Origin: Rhinopomastus cyanomelas
Lineage: Eukaryota; Chordata; Aves; Bucerotiformes; Rhinopomastidae
Assembly (NCBI GenBank): GCA_013400115.1
Contig: VXBP01004064.1
Span: 248,194 to 312,193 of the forward strand
DNA length: 64,000 nucleotides
Direction of reading: 5' to 3'
Under the pieces are notes generated by a model, which had not been told where the DNA came from, did no database searches, and was given only the letters and a program-made list of their open reading frames with translations. Made by a program: the position numbers and the translations under genes. Every line of letters begins with the position of its first letter. The first letter of the stretch is position 1. Of the stretch, positions 43,157 to 54,730 are shown piece by piece.

Positions 43157-44192
43157 ATCTTGACACCTTAAAAGACTGAGTAAGTTTAGCTGAGACTTAG
43201 TTAACTTTTAAAAAAGTTTTATAGTACATGTAGTCAAAAAAGTCTTCTTGTGATGCCTAAAGGAGCTACTAAATTTTTTTTGTCACACATATAGAAAGCA
43301 AATTGTGCTCTCTGGGACCTATGGAAAACGTTGTCATTTTGTATGACATGATTTATTTATATTCATATAATTTTAGGAGTGGTATCTGGGCCTGTGCACA
43401 CTTCCTTAGGGATATCCTCAGTCTTGCTTATGGTGCTATTTAAGAAAAGATCAAAGGCAAAATATTGTTGTTACTATTATGTGGCAACTTTGTTTTAATG
43501 AACAATATTCATTGTTTAGGTTTTCTGCAGAGATAAGAGGGTTTTTATTGGGGGTTTTTCAATGTTTTTCATAAAACAGATGAAAAAATTGAAATATGTT
43601 GTGTACTTTATGCTCCTATGCAGATCTAGTAGTTTCTTTACTCCATTCCTGATAGGGTTCTTTCCTTTCTTACAGTGTAACAGCTGGCAAAATATATTTC
43701 AGGCAGAGATATATGGAGCTATCCTCTTATAGGGTTTTCAGACAAAACCTACCATATGGAGGGTGTTTGCATAATGTATCTGTGATGAGAAGGTAGATAT
43801 TAAGGTTTTCTTCCATAACTCAAATATTATACATAACATGGGAAGTTGAATGAAGAATAGCATCTAAAAAAGCCGCAGAGCTCTGCATGTTGCTTAATTT
43901 TAACCTCTGTATTTTGAGTTTTGATACATTAGGAACAATGTTCTACTTCCTACAGCAGTTCTTTCTGGTTTCTATTACTTCCTTCTTAAAAATCTATCTA
44001 TTAAGTAAAATTTGTCATACTCTGTACTTGGATCAGTTATGTAATGCTCAGTAATTTAGACACAATTGGGCTGCATTCTGAAATAAATACTCCATGTGCA
44101 TGTTCATTTCCAAAAACAACAGGACACTCCTTGCACACACAATGTGTTCCATGCATAGAGCTGAGTGTTTCTTGTTTCAGAATTTAGATAAA
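43157..44192. other. unique AT-rich DNA
   Basis: No repeat or exon recognised. Confidence 0.45.
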
Positions 44193-44905
44193 AGAATCAT
44201 GTAATTATTGAGGCTGAAAAAGACCTCTGAGCTCATCCAGTCCAGCCCATGACCTAACAGCACCATATCAGCTAGACCATGGCACTAAGGGCCACGGCCA
44301 GTCTGTCCTTAAACACCTCCAAGGATGGGGACTCCACCACTGCCCTGGGCAGTCCATTCCAGGGTCTGATCACCCTTTCCATGAGGAAGGGCTTCCCAAC
44401 ATCCAAGATAACATACCCTTGGCAGCGTCAGGCCCTACCCTCTCATCCTGGTGCTGGTTGCCTGGGAGAAGTGTCCAACCCCTACCTGACTACAACCTCC
44501 CTTCCAGGAGTTAGAGGGAGAAGCTCCCACCCGTGAGTCTCCTGTTCTCAAACTTAAACACCCCCAGCTCCATCAGCCTCTTCTCATCAGACTTTCCCTC
44601 CGGTCCCTTCCTCAGCCTTGCGACTCCTCTAGACCTGCTCCAGCCCCTCAATCTATTTCTTGAAATAAGGGGCAAGCAACTGCCCCCAGTACTTGAGGGG
44701 AGGCCTCACCAGTGCCCAGTACAGGGGGAGAATTATGTCCCTAGTCCTGCCGGCCACACTATTGCTGATCCAAGCCAGGATGCCACTGGTCTTCCAAGCC
44801 ACCTGGACACCCTGATAGCTCTGGTTCCACTGGCTATGAACCAGTACCACCAGGTCTCTCTCTGACACATCTCTCTCTCCAGCCGCTCACCCCCCAGTTT
44901 GTAGC
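44193..44905 (-). mobile_element. CR1 LINE, group D, long antisense copy
   Basis: Complete group D 3' end (aattattgaggctgaaaaag, ccatgacctaacagcaccat), C-terminal ORF2, the 'PPLKYWGQLLAPYFKK' and 'GVQVAWKTSGILAWISNSVA' blocks (44653-44868) and 'SERDLVVLVH' at the 5' side. 5'-truncated just beyond that. Useful as the in-window reference for group D. Confidence 0.94.
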
Positions 44906-46159
44906 TGCAGGGTGTTATTGTAGCCGAAGTGTAGAAATAAATCTTTTGTTCAAGTCTGTAGTCAGGTTAGAGCTATAATGAATAGCACCAGTCTGTGAGA
45001 TGCAGTCATACTATAACACCACATTTCTGTGAAAATTATGTGCACCAAATCCGTGCATCTTATTGAAGTGCAATGTTGGTGCCATGGTTGTGAATATGAA
45101 CAAGATTATTCTCTGAGAGAAGACTGACTTACTAAACCATTTTTATGTGTGTGTTTGTGTTTTAAACTAGGTATACTCATTGTGTGGTTGTCAGTGACAT
45201 CAAAGCTCAGTCTGCAAACCCAGAAGTAAAAGTGGACAGATCCGCTAACAAGTCAAGTCATCGACAAGCTGAAGCACGTTGTTCAGGTGAGTTGCTTTTA
45301 CCTATAGATTACCTATAGCGCAGTGCTACAGACCACTCAGAGTGAAAGCACGTTAAAAGTAAGCTGTTCACTCACGTTTCTGCTCAGTAAACGTCAGCAG
45401 CAAAGCACTACTTGCTCTCTGTCTCACTTTAGTTATTAAAAATGAGTTAGTGAAAAGGTCTGCATATGGTAGATAAGTGTTGCAAATGAAAATCTGGCAG
45501 CTGGGCCATCTGTACCTGTGAGTACCACAGCCCGGCACTGCAGTCAGCATATAGAAGCATAAACAATGTAATTTAGGGATATTAAATGGGTGCATGCGTT
45601 TAAAAAACAATAAAGCATATTTTCCCCTCTTTCCTATTTACTAAATCTGCATTACATCTTAATCTGACAAGCTGTGAGGTGTTTGTTTAGAGGCCAGAAA
45701 AGCTAGACAGTTTGAACAAGGAGCTGGTGCTTGTTATTTGTGTGTTACTAAGGTTAAGGGTTACAAGGCAGTCGATTCCAATATGGTGCTGCACAACTGT
45801 AATGTGGTTAAAGGGCTATAGATATTTGTTGTTACAATCTATAGGCACAGATAGCCAGGGCACCTGATTTTATTGGAATCAACATTTAATCTTGCTAACA
45901 GTTCTGTATTTCAGTTTAAAAATACAACTTTTTCAATCTGATTTGAAAACTCAGCAATAAGAAATGTTCTACTGCCATTTATTGTCAGTGGTCTGTCTAA
46001 CACAGTGTCCTCCCACCTGCAGTGGTAAAAGGAGAGGCTACTTAGAAAGGGCATGTATATCAACTTTATAGTCTCTGTTCCCCTTCTATACATCATTACA
46101 AAACCATCAGCATTAGAGATTCCCCGCGTCTGGGCTTCCTTGCCCAGTGTGTTTAGTTC
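44906..46159. other. unique DNA containing a candidate exon
   Basis: No repeat recognised; see 45171-45286. Confidence 0.4.
45171..45286 (+). CDS. candidate internal coding exon (unknown gene)
   Basis: Preceded by a pyrimidine/T-rich acceptor (tgtgtttgtgttttaaactag) and followed by a consensus donor (ttcag|gtgagt). The 116 nt have one open frame: one base, 38 codons, one base (phase 1 to phase 1). The peptide includes YTHCVVVSDIKAQSANPEV and KSSHRQAEARCS. Not CR1 and not recognised. The downstream candidate at 48682 starts in the matching phase, which is the best support for a real gene here; three-way chance agreement is 1 in 3. Confidence 0.38.
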
Positions 46160-46768
46160 CATTGAACCAGTGTGCCCAGGTGGCCAAGAAGGCCAACAGT
46201 GTCCTGGCCTGGATCAGGAATGGAGTAATGAGCAGAAATAGGGAGGTGATTGTGCTCTTGTACTCAGCACTTGTGTGACTGCACCTTGAGTACATGGTCC
46301 AGTTTTGGGCACCACAGTGTGAAAAAGACATTGAGGGGCTGGAGTGGGGTTAGAGAAGTGCAATAAGGCTGGGGAGAAGGCTGGAAAACAGACCCTATGA
46401 GAAGCATCTGAGGAAACTAGGGTTCTTTAGAAAAGAGAAGGTGACCTTCTTGCTCTCTACAACTACCTCAAAGGAGGTTGTAGCAAGTTCTGGTATCTTT
46501 TTCCATATTACTAATGATATGGAAGGGAAATGTCCTCAAGTTGCATCAAGGGACGTTTACATTGGATCTTAGGAAGAAGTTCTTTCCTAAGAGAGTATTT
46601 AGACACTGGGACCGGCTGCCCAGGGAGGTGGTGGAGTCCCCATCCCTGGAGGTGTTTAAAAACTGAGTAGCTAGAGCAGTTGAGGCCATGGTATAGGGGT
46701 TAGATTGCTGTTGGGCTGAGGGCTGGACTTGACGATCCTGGAGGTCCTTTCCAGCCATGATGATTCAG
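46160..46768 (+). mobile_element. CR1 LINE fragment, group C
   Basis: Sense from ccagtgtgcccaggtggcca through the thumb (gtccagttttgggcaccaca), C-terminus and group C 3' UTR (gtagctagagcagttgaggc) to the tail atgatgattcagtg. Confidence 0.93.
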
Positions 46769-47867
46769 TGAAAGACTTGCTTTAATTTTGTGTCTCTACC
46801 TTCTTGGTACCTTTTAAATGCAGTTTCTCAAATGGTTTCTGGAGGTGAAATATTACTAATAGATGAATGGTAAATTCTCTTGGTACTAATTTGTAGTTGT
46901 GAAAAATAACTCTTCTCTGACAATAAAAAGAAAGAGTGATGAAATAAAAAAAGACCCAGAAAATTTCTTTCTTATAAGTAGTTTTCTGGGACAAGTGGCA
47001 TCCGAACTGAAACTCAAAGGCAATTATTATTCTGTCCTCCTCAAAAGGAATACATTTTGTGGCACTCCATCTTCAGCACCCTTTTATCTCTCTTTCTTTA
47101 CTAAAATGAGTGACTGCAATGAAGGGAAAATGGTATTAATTTTCTTACCAAAGAGATCCTATGACTTAAAGTGTACAAAAGGAAAACATTGAAAATCTTA
47201 CTGGATAGGTGTCAAGGTCTTTCATCTATCAGGAAAGCCCTCCTTTGATATTAAATCTGCACCGTATAGTTTATTGTGTTGTTTTGCTCTGGAGACTAGA
47301 AGTTGTGTTGTGTCTTCCTCTAGTGAGGATCTAACAGTGTAGAAAAGAATAATTCCTTTACAAGATATTTTATTTTGAAACGTTGTCCCAAAAGACAAGG
47401 GTGGATCTTGGCGAGAAGAACATGAAATTTGCATGCTGCAAATCTTACTAATTGTCAAGTAGGTTGCCTTTCTATGGAGTAGTTGAATTTCGTGCAACTC
47501 CTGAGTATGGAAATTGGGTTAGGAGGTAAGAGAGTATCAAATTCCTTAGAGAGCTGACATGTAACTGCTTTTTCTTGGATAAAAGGGCAGAAGAAACTGC
47601 AGAAAACACTTTCTTCTCACCATTTGCTTCTTGAGAAAGGAGGACATGGAGCATAAATTAGAAATAAACGAACAAGAGATCACATTTTTATCCTTGGTGG
47701 TATGAAAATGAAGGTTATGCTGGACAGATTACATAAGACGAGCTCAATGAATAGTGCTTCCTCAGAGATAGACTCATGCTTAAGCTGAGCCCTCTGTCCA
47801 AGCGGTATTACTCATAGCAAAAGTTTCAACAACGATATTTAGCAGGAAAAACCCACCATATCTTCCT
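46769..47867. other. unique AT-rich DNA
   Basis: No repeat recognised. A 97-codon frame at 46899-47192 is Lys/Ser-rich, as AT-rich chance frames are. Confidence 0.4.
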
Positions 47868-48378
47868 AGCAGGACTAGGGAAGTGATTGGACCTTTGTAC
47901 TTTGCACTGGTGAGGCCATACCTCAATTACTGTGTTCAGTTCTGGACAGGTCCAAGTCAAAGTGACAAGGTTGTGAAGGGTCTGCAGTACAAAACTTGTA
48001 AGGAGCAGTTGAGGGAGCTGGGACTGGTTAGTCTGAAGAGAAGGAGACTGAGGGGAGACCTAATTGCTATGTGCAGCTACCTGATGGGGGTTGTAGAGTG
48101 GTGTTGGCTTCTTCTCACAAATAGTAAGCAATAAGACAAAAGGAAGTGGCCTTAAGTTGCAACATGTTAGATGTTAAGAAAAACTTCTTCACTGAAAGGG
48201 TCATCAGGCCTTGTTAGAAGATGTCCAGGGGTGTGGTTGAATCACCACTTGTTTAGAAGTCATGTAGAATGATGCTTCAAGACATAGTTTACTGGTGTGT
48301 TTGGTAGAGTTAGATTAGTGGTTGGACTGGGTAATCTCAAAGGTCTTTTACAAGGTAAATCATCTTACAATTCCTGAA
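47868..48378 (+). mobile_element. old CR1 LINE fragment, group F
   Basis: Sense: agcaggactagggaagtgat, aattactgtgttcagttctg, 'CKEQLRELGLVSLKRRRLRGDL' (47883-48134), then a diverged C-terminus, ggttggactgggtaatctca and a decayed tail. Confidence 0.88.
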
Positions 48379-48934
48379 ATCTGTAGGTTTTGTACTTTAA
48401 TGAAGCTTTAAGGTAACACAGATGGATAGGGTGATATATAATTTGCTGTTTGTGGAGGCAACTGTATATATAGTCCTATAAATTTCATGTTGCTGTAACA
48501 TTGCTTTCTAAATGTGTACATTTTTGTTATTTAGTAATGTTTTGTACGTAGCCATTTCCTTTCTGGTTAGGAGGAAGGAAATGAGTGATAATGAAGGTTT
48601 ATGTGACTTTTCACACCAGCTTTTAAATGTATCAGGGTGCAGATTATCAAAGCAGCATTTCTCTGTCTTGTTACATCCTAGTAGGCTCTGGTCCTTCTTT
48701 CTCAACCCGAGTCACATCTGTACAACCTGTCATAGTACCAACACCTTCAGGCCTGCACACTCACTGCCACGTTGTGAATGAAGCTTTGATTGTGGTACAT
48801 TTTCCAGTAAAACTGGTGAAAGTAATTTAATCAGTGATAACTGGTGCCATTTGTTTGCAGCAGGGGTAGAATTCAGTTCTTTAAATAGTCATCTGAATTC
48901 AGGTGTTTTAAGCTTCCCTTATATACAGAACTAG
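48379..48934. other. unique DNA containing a candidate exon
   Basis: No repeat recognised; see 48682-48806. Confidence 0.4.
48682..48806 (+). CDS. candidate coding exon, phase-compatible with 45171-45286
   Basis: Acceptor ctctgtcttgttacatcctag (a second AG three bases on keeps the frame). Open frame of two bases plus 41 codons includes GSGPSFSTRVTSVQPVIV and PTPSGLHTHC. A phase-0 donor candidate is tttcca|gtaaaac; several alternative GT sites exist and the frame runs on to a stop at 48828. Joined to the phase-1 end at 45286 it reads through. Serine/proline-rich, unrecognised. Confidence 0.28.
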
Positions 48935-49733
48935 TCCAAGGGCTTGTGCAAAATGCATGAAGTTCACCAAGGGCAAGTGCAAGGGTTGGCACCTGGGTCG
49001 AGGCAATCCAATGCACAGATACAGGTTGGAAGGAGAAGTGACTGGGGACAGCCCTGAGGCCAAGGACTTGGGGGTGGTGGTGGAACAGAAGTAGAACAGG
49101 AGCGGTCAGTGTGCGCTGGCAGCACAGAAAGCCAGCTGTGTCCTGGGCTGCATTGGAAGAAGTAGTGATAGATGGTTGAGGGAGGTGATTCTCCCCCTCT
49201 ACTCTGAACTGGTGAGACCCCCACCTGCAGTACTGGGTGCAGTTCTGGAGTCCCCAGCATCACAAGGACAGGGAGCTCCTGGAAGGTGTCCAGAGGAGAG
49301 CAATTAAAATGATCAGAGGGCTGGAGCACCTCCCTTATGAGGACAGGCTGAGCAAGTTGGGGGTGCTCAGCCTGGAGAAGAGAAGGATACCAGATGACCT
49401 TTTAGCAGCTTTCCAATAGCTGAAGTGGGCGACAAGAAAGATGGGGGAGGGCTTTTGACACAGGTAGTAGTGAAAGGACAAAGGGAAAGAATCAGACTTG
49501 AAGAGGGGAGATTGAGGTTGGACATGAGGAACAAATTCTTTACTGTGAGGGTGGTGAGATGCTGGAACAGGTTGCCCAATGGAGTTGTGGCTGCCCCATC
49601 ATCCCTGGAAGTGTTGAACGCCAGGTTGGATGGTGCTCTGAGTAACCTGGTCATGTGAAGACGTCCCTGCCTGTGCAGTGGAGTTGGAACTCAGTGATCT
49701 TTGAGGTCCCTTCCAATGCTGGCCATTCTGTGA
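48935..49733 (+). mobile_element. CR1 LINE, group A, 0.8 kb copy
   Basis: Sense from the palm/thumb connection (gaagttcaccaagggcaagt, gcacctgggtcgaggcaatc), 'HLPYEDRLSKLGVLSLEKRRI' (49237-49419), C-terminus 'FFTVRVVRCWNRLPNGVVAAPS' (49425-49658), group A 3' UTR and tail ctggccattctgtgacc. Confidence 0.94.
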
Positions 49734-49971
49734 CCTTAGGGATCTGTTCATTTGGCCATATGTAAATTTATCCTCCAGGATAAGAAAAACAATAATTCGC
49801 TCATCTTGCGTGATATAAAAGGAGTTTGGGTCCGTTGCTGAGATACTGACATCTATACTGTTGACACCTGCACCTCAGTGTCTGGTTTGAAGAATTTCTG
49901 AGCCTTTTCCAAAAGGTTCTCCATCTGAACAGAGAAACTAGCTATATATTAGTTTCTGAAGACAAATATAT

Positions 49972-50490
49972 GACATCTGGAATGTTGTGTCCAGTTCTGG
50001 GCTCCTCAGTTTCAGAAGGACACAAAACTGCTGGAGAGAGTCCAGTGCAGAGCCACAAAGATGATGAAGAGAGTGGAACATCTCCCTAATGGGAAAAGGC
50101 TGAGGGAGCTGGGTCTCTAGCTTGGAAAAAGGGAAACTGAGTGATGTGAGCAGATTACTGTTTCTAAATATGGAAATGGTGGATGTCAGGAGGATGGAGC
50201 CAGGCTCTGCTCAGTGGCATCCTATGATAGGACAAGGGGCAGTGGGTATCAGCTGGAACAGAGGAGGTTCCACATTAATATGAGAAGAAACTTCTTCACA
50301 GTGAGTGTGACAGAGCACTGGAAGGGGCTGTCCAGGGAGACTGTGAAGTCTCCTTCTCTGGAGACATTTAAAACCATCCTGGACGCGTTCCTGTGCAACT
50401 TGATCTAGGTGATCCTGCCATGGCAAGGAGGCAGGACTGGATGATCTTTCAAGGTCACATCCAATCCCTAGTGTTCTGTGATTCTCTGAT
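49972..50490 (+). mobile_element. CR1 LINE fragment, group B
   Basis: Sense from gaatgttgtgtccagttctg, thumb, 'RRFHINMRRNFFTVSVTEHWKGL' (50214-50408), group B 3' UTR (gatcctgccatggcaaggag) and tail ctagtgttctgtgattctct. Its 3' end lies 8 bp from the 3' end of the next, opposite CR1. Confidence 0.93.
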
Positions 50491-50498
50491 GCTTTCAA

Positions 50499-50693
50499 GG
50501 AATCACAGAGTTATTTAGGCTGAAAAAAACCTCTGAGCTCAGCCAGCCCATGACCTAACATCACAAAGGGCCACAGTCAGGCCTTCAACACCTCCAGGGA
50601 TAGGGATAGGGACTCCACCACTGCCCTGTGCAGTCCATTCCAGTGTCTGACCAACCTTGACATGAGGGATGACTTCCTAACATTGAACCTAAA
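50499..50693 (-). mobile_element. CR1 group D 3' end
   Basis: Antisense: tcacagagttatttaggctg, group D 3' UTR, C-terminal ORF2 to gggatgacttcctaacattg. Its right part is duplicated after the N at 50905. Confidence 0.9.
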
Positions 50694-50904
50694 TAAAGGC
50701 CACTATTTCTTAAGACAAGTCCAGAAATGAAAAAAAGTGTATCTTGCTGAAACAAGAAATTTTCATCCACGGACATGTCCAGAAGCCACTTCGATGTGAT
50801 AATAGGGATCATGCTTTAATGATGGGACTAACAGTGGACTTAGTAAATTAGTGTATATGTTTGGCTTTGGTGATCTTAAAGGTCTTTTCTAACCTAAATG
50901 ATTC
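50657..50904. repeat. left copy of a 250-bp duplication flanking an assembly N
   Basis: From ttgacatgagggatgacttc to aacctaaatgattc. The same sequence, with a handful of substitutions and small indels (248 versus 252 bp), restarts right after the N at 50905. Typical of two allelic or overlapping contig ends placed side by side. Confidence 0.9.
50845..50904 (+). mobile_element. old CR1 tail stub, group F (left copy)
   Basis: ttggctttggtgatcttaaa, ggtcttttctaacctaaatg, cut by the assembly N. Confidence 0.8.
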
Positions 50905-50905
50905 N
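50905..50905. other. assembly gap (single N)
   Basis: One ambiguous base between the duplicated blocks 50657-50904 and 50906-51157. Confidence 0.98.
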
Positions 50906-51157
50906 TTGACATGAGGGATGACTTCCTAATATTGAACCTAAATAAAGGCCACTACTATTTCTTAAGACAAGTCCAGAGATGAAAAAAAAGTATATCTTGC
51001 TGAAACAAGAAATTTTCATCCACGGACATGTCCAGAAGCCACTTCGATGTGATAATAGGGATCATGCTTTAATGATGGGACTAACAGTGGACTGAGTAGA
51101 TTAGTGTATATGGTTGGCTTTGGTGATCTTAAAGGTCTTTTCTAACCTAAATGATTC
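50906..51157. repeat. right copy of the 250-bp duplication
   Basis: Starts with the same ttgacatgagggatgacttc and continues past the end of the left copy into tatgattccaaatg. Differences from the left copy include an extra acta in cactactatttc. Confidence 0.9.
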
Positions 51158-51167
51158 TATGATTCCA
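51091..51167 (+). mobile_element. old CR1 tail stub, group F (right copy)
   Basis: Same stub as 50845-50904, here with its complete tail (atgattctatgattcc). Confidence 0.82.
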
Positions 51168-51403
51168 AATGTATGTGATAATCTAATTTTTCCTTTCCTA
51201 CTGTTTGTTATTATAGCTTGGTTATAGCTGATTCTCACCTTGCCATCATTTACCCATTTACCTAGCTCATAGCTTTAAAAAAATAGTGAGATGAGGTTTT
51301 GGTTTTACAGTGAATTGTCCTGCTAATGACTAAGCTTCACAGCTGTTATTTTTTTTGAGCATCTATCAGTGTACCTCAGCGTGGACAAAATGATCTATGC
51401 TTT

Positions 51404-51661
51404 TCATAGAATCAAAGAACCATAGAACCATCACAGCTGGAAAGGACCTCCAGAATCAAGTCCAGCCCTCATCCCAACAGCTCCCTAACCCCTACACCGT
51501 GGCCTCAAGTGCTCTAGTGACTTGGTTTTGAAACACCTCCAGGGATGGAGACTTCACCACCTCCTTGGGCAGCCTGTTCTAGTGACCAACCACTCTCTTA
51601 GGAAAGAACTTCTTCCTAAGATCCTAGTCTAAACCTCCCCTGATGCAATTTGTGACCATAA
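51404..51661 (-). mobile_element. CR1 group C 3' end
   Basis: Antisense: tail catagaatcaaagaaccata, group C 3' UTR (cccctacaccgtggcctcaa), C-terminal ORF2 to cctgatgcaatttgtgacc. Confidence 0.92.
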
Positions 51662-52189
51662 GAGCTGCTTGAATACATATTGGAAACAGTGATGGAATAC
51701 ATTAGCTAAGTCTTTGTCTACACGTAGAAAGAACAATGCTTTTCATTATTGATATGCAAGATGCAGCCTTGCAATTATGCTTTCCTTTGATCACTGATGT
51801 CAAGTTTGTGCTGCCTTTAGTGTTATGATAATAATTTAATAGCTGAAATCCCTCTGCCTCTTAGAACTGTTCAAGCTACTGTGTAAGTTTAACAAATTAC
51901 ATTCTGATGGCTGTGGTGGCTGATATGCAATTCTCTCTCATGGAAGGAGCTAATTCTCCCAGGTATCTCATTTAGCAGTCGCAGACAGTTAATTTGGTGC
52001 ACTCTTCACTAACAGGCTTTTCATTTTTTTTATCCCTTTATCTACTTAAATGTTTTTTGCTGATATATTGATTCTAGCACTTTGAACTGTTCAGTAACAG
52101 ACACCCAACAGAGCTAATTGGGGAAGGAAAATTTCAGTCGACTTTGTGCAACAACGCTTCAGCATTCAGTGGGGTTAGAGTTGCTTTCA
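51662..52189. other. unique AT-rich DNA
   Basis: No repeat or exon recognised. Confidence 0.4.
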
Positions 52190-52655
52190 TGGAATCACAG
52201 AGTGGCCAGGGTTGGAAGGGACATTAGAGATCACAGAGTTCCAGCCTCCTCTGAAGAGGCAGGGACATCTTGACTACATCAGGTCACTCAGAGCCACAGC
52301 CAGTGTGGCCTTCAACACTGCCAGGGATGGGACAGCCACAACTTCCTTGGGCCACCTGTTCCAGCATCCACCTACCCTCAAAGAAAAGAATTTGTTCCTC
52401 ATGTCCAACCTCAATCTCCCCCTCTTCAAGTCTTTCCCCTTGTCCTCTCAGTATTGCGTGTGTCAAAAGCCTTACCCCAGCTTTGTTGCATCCCCCTTCA
52501 GCTATTGGAAAGCCAACTGGAAGGTCACCTGGGAGCCTCCTCTTCTCCAGGCTGAACACCCCCAACTTGCTCAGCCTGTCTTCATAGGGGAGGTGCTCCA
52601 GCCCTCTGATTATCTGAGTTGCTCTCCTCTGGACAACTTCTAGGAGCTCTCAGCT
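52190..52655 (-). mobile_element. CR1 LINE fragment, group A
   Basis: Antisense: tail tggaatcacagagtggccag, group A 3' UTR (ggcagggacatcttgactac), C-terminal ORF2 and 'MGVFSLEKRRLPGDLPVGF' (52284-52565, minus), ending at tctaggagctctcagc. Confidence 0.93.
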
Positions 52656-53122
52656 GTGATTGCTCCTAAACTGCCTGCTTAATCTTTTGGTTGCAATAAG
52701 AAAGGCTGCCTCACAAATTCTGTTTTGTTTTTCATGTTACAAATGCATATTGAAATGTTAATTTTGCTCTAGATTTTGGTTTTGCTACCTCTTTCATTTT
52801 TTTGTTTCCTCTGAAGTAAGAAGAACCTGTGTGTACAGAATAGCTCAGTTTCTTCATGGTGTTTATTTTCTCCCCAGTGATTTGTTTGCTCTCCCTTTCA
52901 TATTTGATGTTCTGGCTTCTTTTATTTCTGGAATTAATACAGTGTTTCTGTCTATTTTAAATCAGTCCCTTGGACAAATTCCATCTTTGGGAACACATTA
53001 TAGCAGAGCATGAGAGTAATGTGTCATATTAAGATATGCCTACTTCAGAGAGAAACCCATTCTGTATTTGCTGTGTGAGCTGTTCCTGTCTTGTGGTTCA
53101 TCTGTGTGGAGCATAGATGTAT
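52656..53122. other. unique AT-rich DNA
   Basis: No repeat recognised. A good acceptor-like tattttctccccag before 52878 is followed by two partly open frames, not decisive. Confidence 0.4.
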
Positions 53123-53133
53123 TGTCACTCTAC

Positions 53134-53288
53134 AACTACTTGAAGGGAGGCTGTAGTCAGGTGGGGTTGGGCTCTGCTCCCAGGCAACAAGCAACAGGAT
53201 GAAAGGACAGGGCTTGAAGCTGCCAGGGGAGGGTTAGGTTGGATGAGAAGTACTTCCTCGTGGAAAGGGTGATCAGACCCTGGAATGA
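53134..53288. repeat. left copy of a 155-bp duplication at an assembly N
   Basis: aactacttgaagggaggctg ... gaccctggaatga, repeated from 53290 with a substitution (aacaggatg versus aaccggatg) and a 2-bp indel. Confidence 0.92.
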
Positions 53289-53289
53289 N
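53289..53289. other. assembly gap (single N)
   Basis: One ambiguous base between duplicated blocks. Confidence 0.98.
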
Positions 53290-53446
53290 AACTACTTGAA
53301 GGGAGGCTGTAGTCAGGTGGGGTTGGGCTCTGCTCCCAGGCAACAAGCAACCGGATGAAAGGACAGGGCTTGAAGCTGCCAGGGGAGGGTTAGGTTGGAT
53401 ATGAGAAGTACTTCCTCGTGGAAAGGGTGATCAGACCCTGGAATGA
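53290..53446. repeat. right copy of the 155-bp duplication
   Basis: Near-identical to 53134-53288; it continues into the rest of the CR1. Confidence 0.92.
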
Positions 53447-53625
53447 ACTGCCCAGGGCAGCGGTGGAGTCCTCATCCCCGGAGGTGTTTTAAGGACAGGC
53501 TGGTTGTGGTCCTTAGTACCCTGGTCTAGCTGACGTGATGATGTTAGGTCATAGGCTGGGCTAGATGATCTCAGAGGTTTTTTCCAGCCTCAATAAATCT
53601 GTGATTCTTTGGTTCTGTGATTCTG

Positions 53626-54611
53626 AACTCTCTCTGACTGCTGGCTGGTGCCAAAGGTGTTTAAAATACTTTAGTGTTGCCATGGAGTGTAAGATATTGG
53701 TATAATTTCTGTGAAGTTATTAAACAGCTAGAAATGAAATGGGAAATGATTGTCCTAGTTTCATCATCCTCCTCCTTATAAAATGCCTGACACACATAGC
53801 AGTTGCTCTAAATGCCACACATTAATGCTCTCCTCCTCACTTTCTCCTTTCCTCTTACTTTCATATCTGGGCTGATGTCATATAGGAGAAGATAAAAGGA
53901 ATGACATGAGAAAACCAGTGAGAAAGGAGAGAAGGAAACAGAGAAAGGAAAAATTATCATCACCCTTTGGCTTTTACGTTGTAGTTGTGTAGCAAAACGT
54001 GATCCATAGGTGATGAGGCTGAGGATGGTGAGCTCCCCCCAGAATAGGAGAGTTCCTCTTTATAGAGTTTAATTTGGTTTATATCACCCAGGGGTGTCAA
54101 CCTTCTTGTATAATGTAGTGTTAAAAGTTCTGGGGACTTATGTAAGGGTTTCTGGTTTCCATCAGTGGGTTGAAGCAACAGATTAGCTTGCAGATGACAA
54201 AATCAGTAACCTTGAAGATGAGGTTAATTAGTTTTGCAGGCACAGGCTGTTTTTATTGTCAGCACAGAACAGAGGGGGTCAGTCTGCCTCCCTACTACCT
54301 TGTCTTCAGAACGGGTGAGAGGAAGCTTTACAGAAGTCATTCTCTTGAAGTTAAAGATTGCATTAAATAGAGCTGACCCAGCTCTATTTAATTTTAGACA
54401 TCAAGCTATCAAGCTGTTTGAGACAGACAACTCTTTTTTTTGCTCACAAAAGTGATCTTACTCTGTCACTCAAAACACTAGAAGCTGTATGAACATTCGG
54501 ATATGACTACATGCTCTCGGAAATTCATGTGTAAACTCAAACCTATATACAGTTTACAGGAAGAATGCAGAGAAGGAGAAAGTGTTTAGGAAAACATGAA
54601 ATCCAGCAGAT
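53626..54611. other. unique non-coding DNA
   Basis: No repeat or exon recognised; purine-rich 53885-53960. Confidence 0.4.
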
Positions 54612-54730
54612 CAAGGTGAATGAGTTTGTATGTGACCCGCCCTGGATTCTATGATCCTGCTTGAGCAGGGCAGTTGGACTCAATGACCCCTGGAGGCTCC
54701 TTCCAACCCCTTGTGATCTGTGTGTGTATT
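54612..54730 (+). mobile_element. CR1 group E 3' stub
   Basis: Sense: gtttgtatgtgacccgccct, ttctatgatcctgcttgagc, tail aaccccttgtgatctgtgtg. Confidence 0.9.

Larger units (their letters stand above)
53123..53625 (+). mobile_element. CR1 group D copy, broken and duplicated at an assembly N
   Basis: Sense: ctacaactacttgaagggag, caggcaacaagcaacaggat, C-terminus, then N at 53289, after which the first 155 bp start again and continue to the group D 3' UTR (gtggtccttagtaccctggt) and the tail aaatctgtgattctttggttctgtg-type octamers. The true element is about 340 bp. Confidence 0.92.
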
